Positions 42,532 through 52,585 of a stretch of DNA of 64,000 nt are shown piece after piece. The notes beneath the pieces were generated by a model. It did no database searches. It had not been told where the DNA came from and saw only the letters and a list, made by a program, of their open reading frames with translations. Made by a program: the position numbers and the translations under genes. Every line of letters begins with the position of its first letter. Positions within the stretch are counted from its first letter, which is position 1. The DNA comes from Alphaproteobacteria bacterium (lineage in GTDB: Bacteria; Pseudomonadota; Alphaproteobacteria; Rickettsiales; JABSSG01). The DNA lies in assembly GCA_030426905.1 (NCBI GenBank), contig JAUHXQ010000002.1, positions 62,001 to 126,000 of the forward strand, given 5' to 3'.

Positions 42532-44175
42532 ATGAAGAAAGAATTTAAATTTTGTCTTGCGCAAATAAATTTCACTGTTGGCGATATTGAAGGAAATTTC
42601 AACAAAATACTTCAAGCATACCAACAAGCCGTTGAACAACAGTCTTCTTTCCTTATCACATCTGAATTAGCATTAACTGGTTACCCACCAGAAGATTTAG
42701 TTTTTAAAAAATCTTTAGTTGAGAAGGTAAATTATTATCGTAATACACTAGCTCAGTTAACTACTGGAAAAAATTGCGCAATTATTCTTGGATGCATTTA
42801 CGAAAACAAACATAAGCTATATAATTCTGCATTTATTTTGGCTGATGGAAAAAGCAAAGCAATTGTTAACAAACATCATTTACCGAATTATGGTGTTTTT
42901 GATGAAAAAAGACTTTTTGCGCAAGGGAAAATTGCATCACCAATTAATTACAAAGGAATTAAGCTTGGAATAATGATCTGTGAAGATGGCTGGTTTCCTG
43001 AAGTACCAGAAAATTTGCATAAAAAATCAGCACATATATACATTAGTATTAATGCCTCTCCTTTTGATAAGAATAAATTTGCTACTCGTTTAGAAATAGC
43101 TCAAAAAATTTGTACAAAATACCATAAGCCTTTTATATATCTTAACCAAGTCGGTGGACAAGACGGCATAATATTCGATGGAGGATCTTTTGTATTAAAT
43201 AGCCAAGGTAAAGTCATTTCACAGGCAAATTTTTTTGCTGAAGACAACATTTGCGTTAGCATCAAAAAAGATAAAGAAATTATTGCCAACAAGCAAAACA
43301 AAATATCTGTACCTAGTTCCTCAGAGCTAATATATCAGGCAATGGTTTTAGGTTTAAAAGACTATACCAAAAAGAATAATTTCGACAAATTAATAATAGG
43401 CCTTTCAGGTGGCATAGACTCTGCAATAGTTGCAACAATTGCAGCTGATGCTTTAGGAGCAAAAAAAGTGCATTCTATTATATTACCTAGCAGATATACA
43501 TCTCAGCAAAGTCTTGATGATGCCATAACATTAGCTAAAAAATTAGCAATTCCATACGAAATTATATCCATTGAGGATATGTTTGTTACTTTGCAAAAAA
43601 CTATCTACTGTACAAAATTAAGTGACTATACTCTAGAAAATGCGCAAGCTCGTATAAGGTCAATAATTTTAATGGCAATAAGCAATGAAATTGGTGGCTT
43701 ATTATTAAATACCAGCAATAAATCTGAGCATGCTACAGGTTATACAACTTTGTACGGTGACTCTTGCGGAGGATACGCTCCCATTAAAGATTTGTATAAA
43801 ACAGAATTATATCTTCTTGCTAAGTGGCGAAACAAACATATTCCACATAATTCTTTAAATAAGAAAAGCCAAATAATTCACAATAATATCTTAGTTAAGC
43901 CCCCAACTGCAGAATTAAGATACAATCAAACAGATCAAGATACTTTACCTCCATATGAAGTATTAGATCCAATATTATACCATTTAATAGAAGAAAATTT
44001 ATCTAAACAAGATATAATCAATAAGGGATTTAACAAAAGCACTGTTGAGGAAGCAATTAGAATGCTACACACATCAGAGTTTAAGCGTCGACAATCACCA
44101 CCAGGAACAAAAATTTCTACTATGTACTTTAATGTCGATCGCAGATATCCTATAACAAATAAATTTGTAGAATAA
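42532..44175 (+). CDS. nadE: Glutamine-dependent NAD+ synthetase
   Basis: A 547-residue two-domain enzyme that amidates nicotinic acid adenine dinucleotide, the last step of NAD synthesis. The N-terminal nitrilase domain (1-260) has the triad Glu in TSELALTGYPPEDL, Lys in NKHHLPNYGVFDEKR and Cys in LGIMICEDGWF, which release ammonia from glutamine. The C-terminal synthetase domain (from about 275) carries the P-loop LSGGIDSAIVATIAADALG and STSNKSE-like LLLNTSNKSEHATGY. Length matches glutaminase-type enzymes. It ends with a one-base overlap on gltX (TAATG). Confidence 0.96.
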   Translation: MKKEFKFCLAQINFTVGDIEGNFNKILQAYQQAVEQQSSFLITSELALTGYPPEDLVFKKSLVEKVNYYRNTLAQLTTGKNCAIILGCIYENKHKLYNSAFILADGKSKAIVNKHHLPNYGVFDEKRLFAQGKIASPINYKGIKLGIMICEDGWFPEVPENLHKKSAHIYISINASPFDKNKFATRLEIAQKICTKYHKPFIYLNQVGGQDGIIFDGGSFVLNSQGKVISQANFFAEDNICVSIKKDKEIIANKQNKISVPSSSELIYQAMVLGLKDYTKKNNFDKLIIGLSGGIDSAIVATIAADALGAKKVHSIILPSRYTSQQSLDDAITLAKKLAIPYEIISIEDMFVTLQKTIYCTKLSDYTLENAQARIRSIILMAISNEIGGLLLNTSNKSEHATGYTTLYGDSCGGYAPIKDLYKTELYLLAKWRNKHIPHNSLNKKSQIIHNNILVKPPTAELRYNQTDQDTLPPYEVLDPILYHLIEENLSKQDIINKGFNKSTVEEAIRMLHTSEFKRRQSPPGTKISTMYFNVDRRYPITNKFVE

Positions 44176-45530
44176 TGAAAGTAAAAGAGGTTATTACAAG
44201 ATTTGCCCCCTCCCCTACAGGACTATTGCATGTAGGTAATATACGAACTGCTCTTGCTAGCTGGTTATTTGCACGTAAATACAATGGTAAATTTATCTTG
44301 CGCATTGATGATACTGATGTCACTAGATCAAAAAAAGAATTTGAAGATGCAATTAAAGAGGATTTACTGTGGTTAGGACTAAAATGGGATAAAAGTTTAA
44401 ATCAAAAAAGTCGATTAGACCGCTATGAGCAAGTTAAACAGCAATTGATTCAGAGTGGAAAATTATATCCTTGCTACGAAACTCCTGAAGAACTAGAAAT
44501 AAAGCGTAAAATTCAGCTATCTCAAAACAAACCACCAATATATGACCGCTATTCTTTAAGTCTGACTAGGGAACAAAAAGAAAAGTTAGAATCCGAAGAT
44601 AGAGTTCCGCATTTTCGATTCAAATTAGAGGATAAAATTGTATGTTGGCACGACTTAGTAAGAGAAGAAATAAAGATTGATGCTAGAACAGCCAGTGATC
44701 CTATATTAATTCGTGCAGATGGTACTTGGACCTACATGTTATGTTCCGTAATTGATGATATAGACTTTAATATTAGTCATATCATCAGAGGAGACGATCA
44801 TGTAAATAATACAGCTATACATATTCAATTACTTGAAACATTAAATGCACCAGTGCCAGTTTTTGCTCATTTACCAAGAGTTACTTCCAAAGATGCAGAG
44901 CTATCAAAAAGAACCGGAGGTTTTGATATTAAAACTTTGAGAGAAGAAAAAGAAATAGAACCTATGACTTTAAATAATCTTCTAGCAACAATAGGTACAG
45001 CTAGTGAACCTACAGAATACTTAGATATAAAAGATTTAATTAATTATTTTGATATCAAAAAATTCCATAAAAGCCCTACAACATATAACGAAAAAGATCT
45101 TATTCGTATTAATCATAAAATAATATCCCAATATAATTTTGCAGAGATAAAACAGCGGCTAGAAAAAATAGGAATATTTATTGATGAAAAATTCTGGTTT
45201 ATTGTAAGAAATAATATACAAAAAATATCAGAAATAAAAATTTGGTATAATGTATGTTTTAAAAAAATTGCACCACAAATTAATGTAAAAGATCAAGAGT
45301 TTTTATCTGAGGCTTGCTCTTTACTTCCTACAGAAGAACAATGGGATGAATCAACGTGGCAAAAATGGATAAGTTTAATTAAAAAGTCAACGTCAAGAAA
45401 AGGTTCTGAGATTTTTTTACCTATCCGTTTTGCTTTAACTGGTCTTAATTACGGCCCAGAGTTGAAGTGCTTATTACCCATCATAGGAGCAGATAAGGCA
45501 AAGCAGAGACTAAAAGGTATTACAGCATGA
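44175..45530 (+). CDS. gltX: Glutamyl-tRNA synthetase
   Basis: A 451-residue class I synthetase that charges tRNA with glutamate. The HIGH region is RFAPSPTGLLHVGNIRTAL, and the KMSKS region is DAELSKRTGGFD. Catalytic-domain features IRGDDHVNNTAIHIQLLE and the DDTDVTRSKKEF loop are intact. Alphaproteobacteria of this group usually carry two GltX copies, one of which mischarges tRNA-Gln for the amidotransferase pathway; which copy this is cannot be told. It overlaps nadE by one base and mutL by four (ATGA). Confidence 0.95.
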   Translation: MKVKEVITRFAPSPTGLLHVGNIRTALASWLFARKYNGKFILRIDDTDVTRSKKEFEDAIKEDLLWLGLKWDKSLNQKSRLDRYEQVKQQLIQSGKLYPCYETPEELEIKRKIQLSQNKPPIYDRYSLSLTREQKEKLESEDRVPHFRFKLEDKIVCWHDLVREEIKIDARTASDPILIRADGTWTYMLCSVIDDIDFNISHIIRGDDHVNNTAIHIQLLETLNAPVPVFAHLPRVTSKDAELSKRTGGFDIKTLREEKEIEPMTLNNLLATIGTASEPTEYLDIKDLINYFDIKKFHKSPTTYNEKDLIRINHKIISQYNFAEIKQRLEKIGIFIDEKFWFIVRNNIQKISEIKIWYNVCFKKIAPQINVKDQEFLSEACSLLPTEEQWDESTWQKWISLIKKSTSRKGSEIFLPIRFALTGLNYGPELKCLLPIIGADKAKQRLKGITA

Positions 45531-47416
45531 ATCTAGAAATCACAAACAAACCACAGATTAAAGAATTATCTCCCATTACTATCAACAGGATTGCAGCAGG
45601 TGAAGTTGTCGAAAGACCCGCGTCTGTTGTTAAAGAATTAGTGGAAAACTCTATAGACGCTGGCGCAACTGAAATTACAATAAAAATAGAAGCAGGAGGT
45701 AAAAATCTGATTCTTATTTCTGATAATGGTTGTGGTATGTCAAAAGAAGATTTGCTTCTTGCTATCAAAAGACATACAACATCAAAATTAGTTAACGATG
45801 ATTTGCTTGATATAAAATATTTTGGATTCCGAGGCGAAGCCTTACCATCTATTGCGTCTATTAGTAGGATGACTATTAAAAGCTGCTGTGCAGATTCCAA
45901 TGAAAGTCATATGCTTGAAATAGCTGGTGGCAAAGTACAAAATATTATACCTGTAGCTCATCACGTTGGCACTACTATAGAAGTGCGTGATTTATTTTTT
46001 TCTACACCAGCTAGATTAAAATTTTTACGCAAAGAAAAAACAGAAATACAGCATGTACAAGACTTGATCAAAAGAGTCGCTTTAGCTAATCCTAATGTTA
46101 TGTTTAATCTTTCTTCAGACAACAAAACTTTGTTTAATCTGATTACTAAAAAAGTAGAAAACTCCTTAGAGCAGCGAGTTAATGAGCTATTTCATCAAGA
46201 ATTTATCGATAATTCAATCTTTATTAATAATAGAGGCGAAAATCCAGTAAAAATTTATGGCTATATTAGCTTACCAACTTATGACAGAGGTACTTCTGCC
46301 GAGCAATATCTTTATATAAATCATCGCCCTGTAAAAGACAAACTACTAAACACCGCTATTCGCATTGCTTATAAAGATTTTATCAGTCGTGATCGATATC
46401 CAGTAGTTATATTATTTATTGAGTTAGCTAATGAACTTGTAGATGTCAATGCTCACCCAGCTAAAACTGAGGTAAGGTTTCGTGATATAAATTTGGTACG
46501 AAATTTAGTGATTGGTACGCTTAAAAATGCTTTATTGGCGCAAGGTAGTAGTGTTTCCTCTACTATAGCAAATGACACCCTCAAAGCAGCAAATATAGAA
46601 AACTATAATAGGAGAAATCAACAATATTCTTCTTTTGTCTCTGGCTCTTCTACTTCTGGCAAAAAAAATATCTCTTACCAATCCTCAGATAAAAAGTTTA
46701 ATTCTTCCTCATTTTTTTCTGAAGTGTCAACATATCAAGAACCTATACAGCCTGATATTGATGAAATTATTCCTGAGTTCAAAATACCAACGACTAAAGA
46801 TTTTGCTGAAGATCGTACAGATCCAGTAAATCATGAATACAGACTAGGAGCAGCAAAATGTCAGCTGCATGAAACTTACATAGTGTCACAAACTAAAGAT
46901 AGTATAGTCATTATTGATCAGCATGCTGCTCATGAAAGACTAGTGTATGAGCAACTTAAGCAACAGCTTAAAAATGGCAGTATTAGCAAACAGCGTTTAT
47001 TAATTCCAGAAATTATAGAAGTGAATAATGATGTGATGGACAAAATCTTAGCAGCACAAGAAAGTTTACAAAAATTAGGAATACAAGTCAAAAATTGTAC
47101 GAAGCAGTCTATAATTGTAACTGAAATACCCCAGCTTTTAGGAAATTGTAATACAAAAAAATTAATACAAAATATAGTAGATGATTTTATTGAATTTGAG
47201 GAAAATATCTCTTTCAACGAATTAATGAATTACATTTTAGCTACATACGCTTGCCACCATAGCATAAGATCAGGACGTATTATGAACAAAGATGAGATGA
47301 ACGCGCTGCTTCGAGAAATGGAGAACACGCCTCATTCTGGACAGTGTAATCATGGCCGCCCTACATATATAGAGTTACATCTTAAAGATATAGAAAAGTT
47401 ATTTGGCCGTAGATAA
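45527..47416 (+). CDS. mutL: DNA mismatch repair protein MutL
   Basis: A 629-residue mismatch-repair protein. The GHKL ATPase N-terminus shows IAAGEVVERPASVVKELVEN, DNGCGM and GFRGEALPSIASI; the mid part PVKDKLLNTAIR and VDVNAHPAKTEVRF is typical. A disordered linker (about residues 340-430) leads to the C-terminal dimerisation domain. This contains the metal-binding endonuclease motif DQHAAHERLVYE (DQHA-x2-E-x4-E), plus ACHHSIRSG and QCNHGRPT, so it is the endonuclease-type MutL used by bacteria without MutH. It overlaps gltX by four bases and ends the nadE-gltX-mutL run. Confidence 0.96.
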   Translation: MNLEITNKPQIKELSPITINRIAAGEVVERPASVVKELVENSIDAGATEITIKIEAGGKNLILISDNGCGMSKEDLLLAIKRHTTSKLVNDDLLDIKYFGFRGEALPSIASISRMTIKSCCADSNESHMLEIAGGKVQNIIPVAHHVGTTIEVRDLFFSTPARLKFLRKEKTEIQHVQDLIKRVALANPNVMFNLSSDNKTLFNLITKKVENSLEQRVNELFHQEFIDNSIFINNRGENPVKIYGYISLPTYDRGTSAEQYLYINHRPVKDKLLNTAIRIAYKDFISRDRYPVVILFIELANELVDVNAHPAKTEVRFRDINLVRNLVIGTLKNALLAQGSSVSSTIANDTLKAANIENYNRRNQQYSSFVSGSSTSGKKNISYQSSDKKFNSSSFFSEVSTYQEPIQPDIDEIIPEFKIPTTKDFAEDRTDPVNHEYRLGAAKCQLHETYIVSQTKDSIVIIDQHAAHERLVYEQLKQQLKNGSISKQRLLIPEIIEVNNDVMDKILAAQESLQKLGIQVKNCTKQSIIVTEIPQLLGNCNTKKLIQNIVDDFIEFEENISFNELMNYILATYACHHSIRSGRIMNKDEMNALLREMENTPHSGQCNHGRPTYIELHLKDIEKLFGRR

Positions 47417-47488
47417 ATATAGTCATCAATATTACAAAATACCTCTATAGATTTTCTCTTTCTTACTTGCTGGAAATGACTGTGTTAT

Positions 47489-48271
47489 TTAGCATTCAGC
47501 AAGTGAGGCAATAAAATAAACAGCACCGAAACAAACAGGATAACTTTTACCCTCAGGAAAATGATAACCAACTGCGCTCCACTCTGTTGTAGTTTTATAA
47601 AATTGCCCTTTCTCTATATACTGCTCATATTCTTTCTTAGGAATAAAATTATAACTATGATTTATAGGAAAAAAGAACAACCCGTGACATGATAAATTTG
47701 CAAGAAGTTGTAATGTATCTCTTGCCTTTTGACGACTATTGTCATCAGATAGCATCTTGCTACCATCAATGCCAAAATTATAGAAAGATACTTCAGGATT
47801 TTTTAAATGCACACTATCGTATTTTATTTTGTTATATTTAGACAGAGTTTCATGAGTAACTATCTTTGTATAATCTCCGATTACAGGCTCTATTATAACA
47901 AAGTCATAACCCTTATTTTTTGCATAATTCTTTAAGTGCATAACTGCATACTCAGTATATTCTGTAAACAGATCATTAACATGAAAAATACCCTTCTCTC
48001 CTTTTGCTGCAACCAACTTATCCAAAGTTAAAAACAAAACATCGTATTGATGCTGTGGAACATACGAAAAACCTTCCTGTGAAGGCAAATGCGAAAAATA
48101 ATTTGGAGCAGATGTTACATTCTTTAACTCCATAAATACAGTTTTTGATTGCGAAGCTTGCGTATGACCATCTTCCCCGTAGTTAGCAGCACCCAACTCT
48201 ATATGACTCCAATAATCTGTATAGCTTTCTTGCGTATTATCTACTTCTCCAGATAAAGGTGCATTTATCAT
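47489..48271 (-). CDS. Unknown cytoplasmic protein
   Basis: A 260-residue soluble protein which I do not recognise. There is no signal peptide or membrane segment. Alternating strands and helices (VLFLTLDKLVAAKGEKG, then VMHLKNYAKNKGYDFVIIEP, then LFFFPINHSYNFIP) suggest an alpha/beta fold, possibly nucleotide- or SAM-binding-like, but no diagnostic motif is seen. The N-terminus is polar (VDNTQESYTDYWSHIELG). It converges on mutL and is next to a GNAT gene on the same strand. It could be a lineage-specific or horizontally acquired gene. Confidence 0.55.
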   Translation of the reverse strand: MINAPLSGEVDNTQESYTDYWSHIELGAANYGEDGHTQASQSKTVFMELKNVTSAPNYFSHLPSQEGFSYVPQHQYDVLFLTLDKLVAAKGEKGIFHVNDLFTEYTEYAVMHLKNYAKNKGYDFVIIEPVIGDYTKIVTHETLSKYNKIKYDSVHLKNPEVSFYNFGIDGSKMLSDDNSRQKARDTLQLLANLSCHGLFFFPINHSYNFIPKKEYEQYIEKGQFYKTTTEWSAVGYHFPEGKSYPVCFGAVYFIASLAEC

Positions 48272-48367
48272 ATGTTTTCTCCTTATTTAGTTATATTAAT
48301 ATACTACTCCAAAAATGATGCTAATCTAGCATTTCATATAGATTATGAGATACAATGACACAGGCTC

Positions 48368-48835
48368 TTAATCAACTTTAATTCTCATATATTTTATATA
48401 ATCAACTTCATTAACGTCAGGTAGCGCATCATAAAGTTGATTTCCTGCAGCATTGTTTTTAAGCACCATAAAATCTATGCGCCCCAAATTACGTTCTTTT
48501 GCCGTTTCCTTGAGCTTATCTATTAGTTTTGTTGCAATTCCCTGCCGGCGATATTTTGGAAGAATATAGATATCATGCAGATAGAGACCTGATTTATTAA
48601 ACAGCATAAAATTTCTATGAGTAACAGAAAATACCGCAAGACCTGCTAAATCATTTCCTTTTACTGCTATAAAAGCTTCAACAAGCTTATCAAAAAACAT
48701 TATTTTCTCTAAAGATTCTTTAGTAAGGCTGAATCTGTCTTTAACACCTGCTTCCACAACTATATCACTTAATGAATTATAAATGAACTCCTTATCTTGT
48801 GGTAAAGCTAAGCGTATTTCTATATTATTTGTCAT
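48368..48835 (-). CDS. GNAT acetyltransferase, SSAT-like
   Basis: A 155-residue GNAT enzyme. The start at 48835 (MTNNIEIRLALPQDK) is preferred because GGAGAG stands seven bases upstream; the frame is open 16 codons further. The acetyl-CoA loop is YILPKYRRQGIATKLIDKL (R-R-Q-G-I-A), preceded by SGLYLHDIYI, and followed by RIDFMVLKNNAAGNQLYDAL. The order matches the diamine/spermidine acetyltransferase (SSAT) branch, although one-family assignment is not certain. If the substrate is a polyamine it would fit potFG and the amine oxidase in this window. Confidence 0.85.
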   Translation of the reverse strand: MTNNIEIRLALPQDKEFIYNSLSDIVVEAGVKDRFSLTKESLEKIMFFDKLVEAFIAVKGNDLAGLAVFSVTHRNFMLFNKSGLYLHDIYILPKYRRQGIATKLIDKLKETAKERNLGRIDFMVLKNNAAGNQLYDALPDVNEVDYIKYMRIKVD

Positions 48836-49130
48836 ATACCATCTCTCCTTTTTTTGACAATAAAATGCAACCAAGAAGCTCAAATTGCCACCTATTGGGC
48901 TCTTTGATTACAAGTAACATTTATATGATATATTACTTTAATGGGCAAGCCAAACATAACTCAGAGAGTTTTTAGTATAAAGATACCTTAGATCTTATAA
49001 ATCTTGTTTTATCTAGATTTGAGTAATCATTTCTAAAAAATCTTTTTATGTAACCTTGCTTTTTCCTGCTTTATACTATAGTATTCAGCACACTAATTTA
49101 GCTACGTAAAGTAAAATGTTATTATGTATT

Positions 49131-50420
49131 ATGTTACGATACACTATTGTAGTTTTGTTGTCGCTAGGTCTATTTGCATGCAGTAAAGAAACTAAACTAC
49201 TTTCTACAGGAGTTTATGAAGATGTTTCTGAAACTTCTGCGATAGAACCAGATCCATCTCTTCAATATCACTCTATTACTATTCCAGCAGCTCAAAAAAA
49301 TTACCAATGGCACTCGAGTAGCTTTTCTCTTAGGGGAATAGCTGAAAATATAGCTATTTCATCAAACTTATCAAAAGAAAATAGTTATCGATTATATAGA
49401 TCTTCTGCGATGCCAGATATTTCAAAAAACATAGTAATCATAAAAGATACTTTATTTGTCTTAGATAATGGTAGTAAAGTTTATGCTTATAAAGCAGATG
49501 ACCCAAGCAAGATATTATGGGAAAAATCACTAGACAAAGCTAATGGTGATTTTATAGGTGGTGGTATTGCAGTTGCTGGCAATTACCTTGCAGCTACCTA
49601 TGGAGACAAAGATTTAGTATTACTTAATGGCCGTAACGGTGATGAAGTATGGCGCTATAGACTAAGCAATATATCGAGATCTACCCCTGCGATATATAAG
49701 AACAGAGTATATGTTGTAACAGTTGATAATAAACTTTATTGCCTAGATTTAGAAGTAGGCTCTGTCCTTTGGACTTATGAGAATGCTTTAGAAGAATTTG
49801 GCATGTTAGGTCATGCTTCAATAGAAGCAACCAATGGATTAGTAATTATACCTTCTTCTTCTGGACAAATCTCTGCAATTGATGCTAGCAATGGTGAATT
49901 GCGATGGAATAATTTGTTAGGTTCTGGAATTAAGCAAGCATATTTAAATGATATCGATACAACTCCTGTGATAAAAAACAAAACTGTCTATTTATCAAAT
50001 TACGGAGGAGATTTAATAGCTCTGAATCTTGATTCAGGAGAAACAGAATGGGTCAAAGCAAATACAGGTGGAAATAATGCTATATGGATTGCTGATGATT
50101 TTATTTATTCGATTAATAAAGAAAAAAAATTATTAGCAATTTATAAAGATACAGGGGCAGTCAAGTGGGTTCACTCTCTAATCTCAGCTCAAGATAATAA
50201 AAAGGAAACTTCAGATTCTACAAAATTCAGTGGTCCCGTAATGGTCAACGGAAATTTATATATTTGTACTTCAAATGGCCAATTACTAATGATTTCAGCA
50301 AAAACTGGTAAAAGATTAAATAAAAAATCCGTCATTCAAGATATATATTCACCACCGATTATAGCAGGAAATAAGGTGTATTTGTTTAGTAACTCTGGAT
50401 ATTTATCAGTGCTAAGCTAA
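49131..50420 (+). CDS. bamB: Outer-membrane assembly lipoprotein BamB
   Basis: A 429-residue lipoprotein that supports BamA in outer-membrane protein insertion. Residues 1-17 form a type II signal peptide ending in the lipobox LFAC. The rest is an eight-bladed PQQ-like beta propeller (blades such as LFVLDNGSKVYAYKAD, VVTVDNKLYCLDLEVGSVLW, LIALNLDSGETEWVK). An earlier ATG (49116) would extend the N-region by five residues. It lies 28 bases before der, the usual bamB-der order in proteobacteria. Confidence 0.92.
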   Translation: MLRYTIVVLLSLGLFACSKETKLLSTGVYEDVSETSAIEPDPSLQYHSITIPAAQKNYQWHSSSFSLRGIAENIAISSNLSKENSYRLYRSSAMPDISKNIVIIKDTLFVLDNGSKVYAYKADDPSKILWEKSLDKANGDFIGGGIAVAGNYLAATYGDKDLVLLNGRNGDEVWRYRLSNISRSTPAIYKNRVYVVTVDNKLYCLDLEVGSVLWTYENALEEFGMLGHASIEATNGLVIIPSSSGQISAIDASNGELRWNNLLGSGIKQAYLNDIDTTPVIKNKTVYLSNYGGDLIALNLDSGETEWVKANTGGNNAIWIADDFIYSINKEKKLLAIYKDTGAVKWVHSLISAQDNKKETSDSTKFSGPVMVNGNLYICTSNGQLLMISAKTGKRLNKKSVIQDIYSPPIIAGNKVYLFSNSGYLSVLS

Positions 50421-50448
50421 TCCTAAATAACTTAAGTAAAATATAATA

Positions 50449-51831
50449 ATGTTTACAGTTGTAATTATTGGCAAGCCTAATGTAGGCAAGTCAACTTTAT
50501 TCAATAAACTCATCGGCTTGCGCAAAGCAATAACGCACGATCTTTCTGGTGTTACTCGTGATTATAAAACCGGAACAGCGTTCATTGACAACATGCCTTT
50601 TGAGTTAGTAGACACAGCAGGATTATATATCAATAAAAAATTAACTCCTCTTGAACAAAGAATAAACGAGCAAACCAAGACTGCTTTAGCAAAGGCTGAT
50701 TTAATATTATTTGTTCTCGATGGACGCAAGGCAATCAGTGCTGAAGATAAGGATATTTCAATATTTTTGCGCAAATATAATTTGCCAGTACTAGCAGTTA
50801 TTAATAAGTGTGAAAATAAAAAAATAGAACAAAATACTGATGATATTCTTGCATTTGGCCATGAAAACTTATGTCAAATTTCTGCTGAACACAATATCGG
50901 TTTAGAAGCTATTTATGAGTATATCCTTAAATACCATAATATCGAAGATGATATTGAAAAATTTACAGAAGAAGATAGCAAAAATATTGATGACAGTAAC
51001 AAGCAAATTAGCCGTGATATAAAAATCTCTATAGTAGGGCGTCCAAATGCAGGCAAATCAACTTGCATTAATAGTTTACTAAAAGAAGAAAGACTGATTA
51101 CAGGTGCTGAACCAGGTATCACAAGAGATTCAATCATAACCACTTTAAATTATAAAGACTTTCAAATAAAACTAGTAGATACAGCAGGAGTAAGAAAAAA
51201 AAGCAATATTAGTGAATATAGCATTGAGCAACTATCAGTAAATCAAACAATACAGTCAATAGATTATTCTGATATTGTTGTACTAGTAATTGATATAAAT
51301 TTACTGCTTGAAAACCAAGATTTAAAAATTGCAAATATCGCAATAAAAAAAGGTAAACCACTAATATTAGCTGTAAATAAAATTGATGAGATAAAATCAT
51401 CGAAAAAATTAAAGATGATAAAAAAAGACCTCGAGCACGATATAACAACAAAACTATCTGAGGTAAAGCGCATACCAATAATCTATATATCAGCTTTAAA
51501 AAAATTACACTTAAATCAGATACTAGATAAAGCAATCAGACAATTCCAACTGTGGCATACAAAAATTTCCACTTCAAAACTTAATGAGTGGCTTGCATAT
51601 GTTACAGAAGAGCACCAACCTCCACTATCTAGAACAGGGACTAGAATTAGAATCAAATATATAACTCAAGTCAAAGCAAAACCACCTAGTTTTCGTATTT
51701 TTATCAATAAACCTGATGAATTACCAAAACATTATATCAAATATCTTACTAATAAATTTGTTGAGGATTTTAATTTGCAAGCAATCCCTGTCAAAGTAAT
51801 TAAGTCTAAAAGTAAAAATCCCTATGTTTGA
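50449..51831 (+). CDS. der: GTPase Der (EngA)
   Basis: A 460-residue essential GTPase acting in 50S ribosome assembly. Two tandem G domains are visible: GKPNVGKSTLFNKL with DTAGL and NKCE, then GRPNAGKSTCINSLL with DTAGV and NKID. The linker between them is acidic. A C-terminal KH-like domain follows (about 370-460), ending in VKVIKSKSKNPYV. Length fits the family. It overlaps the 3' end of a convergent gene by ten bases. Confidence 0.96.
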   Translation: MFTVVIIGKPNVGKSTLFNKLIGLRKAITHDLSGVTRDYKTGTAFIDNMPFELVDTAGLYINKKLTPLEQRINEQTKTALAKADLILFVLDGRKAISAEDKDISIFLRKYNLPVLAVINKCENKKIEQNTDDILAFGHENLCQISAEHNIGLEAIYEYILKYHNIEDDIEKFTEEDSKNIDDSNKQISRDIKISIVGRPNAGKSTCINSLLKEERLITGAEPGITRDSIITTLNYKDFQIKLVDTAGVRKKSNISEYSIEQLSVNQTIQSIDYSDIVVLVIDINLLLENQDLKIANIAIKKGKPLILAVNKIDEIKSSKKLKMIKKDLEHDITTKLSEVKRIPIIYISALKKLHLNQILDKAIRQFQLWHTKISTSKLNEWLAYVTEEHQPPLSRTGTRIRIKYITQVKAKPPSFRIFINKPDELPKHYIKYLTNKFVEDFNLQAIPVKVIKSKSKNPYV

Positions 51832-52397
51832 TTTTTATGCTGGAATGATTGTGTTTCCTGCTCTAAAAGTAATATTCCTAGAACTGGCCCTATTATAGGA
51901 AACCCACCAATTAATATAGCAAAAGTTAACCTTTTAAAAACGCTCCAACGATCAATATTAAGCTGAGTTCGCTGTTTTTTCTTTTTTTGCTGCAAATCAT
52001 CATCTTCACTATTTTGATCTCGAATTGCATCAATAGTCATTTTAGTACCTGTGATTGCCATATTTACTGGTATTGACGAAATAACCAGAGGAAACATCAT
52101 TCCAACCATACCTGCAATAGTACTAGCAATTGCACCAAAAAAAGTTTTAACGGATTTATTAGCCAAGTTATTTTTATGTATGGTAGATGTATTCCATGCT
52201 ACATATGCTCCACATACTAATCCAGCTATAGGTGCAGCATGTGGCCACAAAGCTGCTAAGGCACTTAACCCCCCTATAATCCAAGGATTATAGGTATTTT
52301 TAACCAATCCTATTTTTGCATCATTATCTTTATGAGATGATGCTTGTTTTTTCCTAGTAATAGCTTGCCTAGGACTAGCATGAGCTTTTGTAACCAT
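51822..52397 (-). CDS. Unknown small membrane protein
   Basis: A 191-residue protein of unknown family with three or four hydrophobic stretches (about residues 40-70, 85-115 and 155-175: IIGGLSALAALWPHAAPIAG, then FFGAIASTIAGMVGMMFP, then TFAILIGGFPIIGPVLGILLL), the first given in 20 residues. A basic, polar N-terminus (KAHASPRQAITRKKQASSHK) and a basic loop QQKKKKQRTQLN lie on the polar side. No signal peptide. It converges on der and overlaps its last ten bases. Role unknown; it may be specific to the lineage. Confidence 0.6.
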   Translation of the reverse strand: MVTKAHASPRQAITRKKQASSHKDNDAKIGLVKNTYNPWIIGGLSALAALWPHAAPIAGLVCGAYVAWNTSTIHKNNLANKSVKTFFGAIASTIAGMVGMMFPLVISSIPVNMAITGTKMTIDAIRDQNSEDDDLQQKKKKQRTQLNIDRWSVFKRLTFAILIGGFPIIGPVLGILLLEQETQSFQHKNQT

Positions 52398-52585
52398 ATT
52401 ATTTTTTCTTTATATATTTACTAATAATAAGAGGAAAAAATTAATTTTTAATTAATTACTTAATTATATGCAAAAACTACATAGTAAGCAGTAAAGCATA
52501 GTAAAATTATAAAGAAGAGGTTATAAATAGCATAAATTTATTGATTAATTACTTACTAGATAATAGTATGTAGAATATTTAAATT

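Noticed and set aside
47465-47504. 8-bp inverted repeat ACTTGCTG/CAGCAAGT between mutL and the next gene as terminator
   Set aside because: The arms are far apart (24 bases), one arm lies within the coding end of the convergent gene, and no T run follows on either strand.
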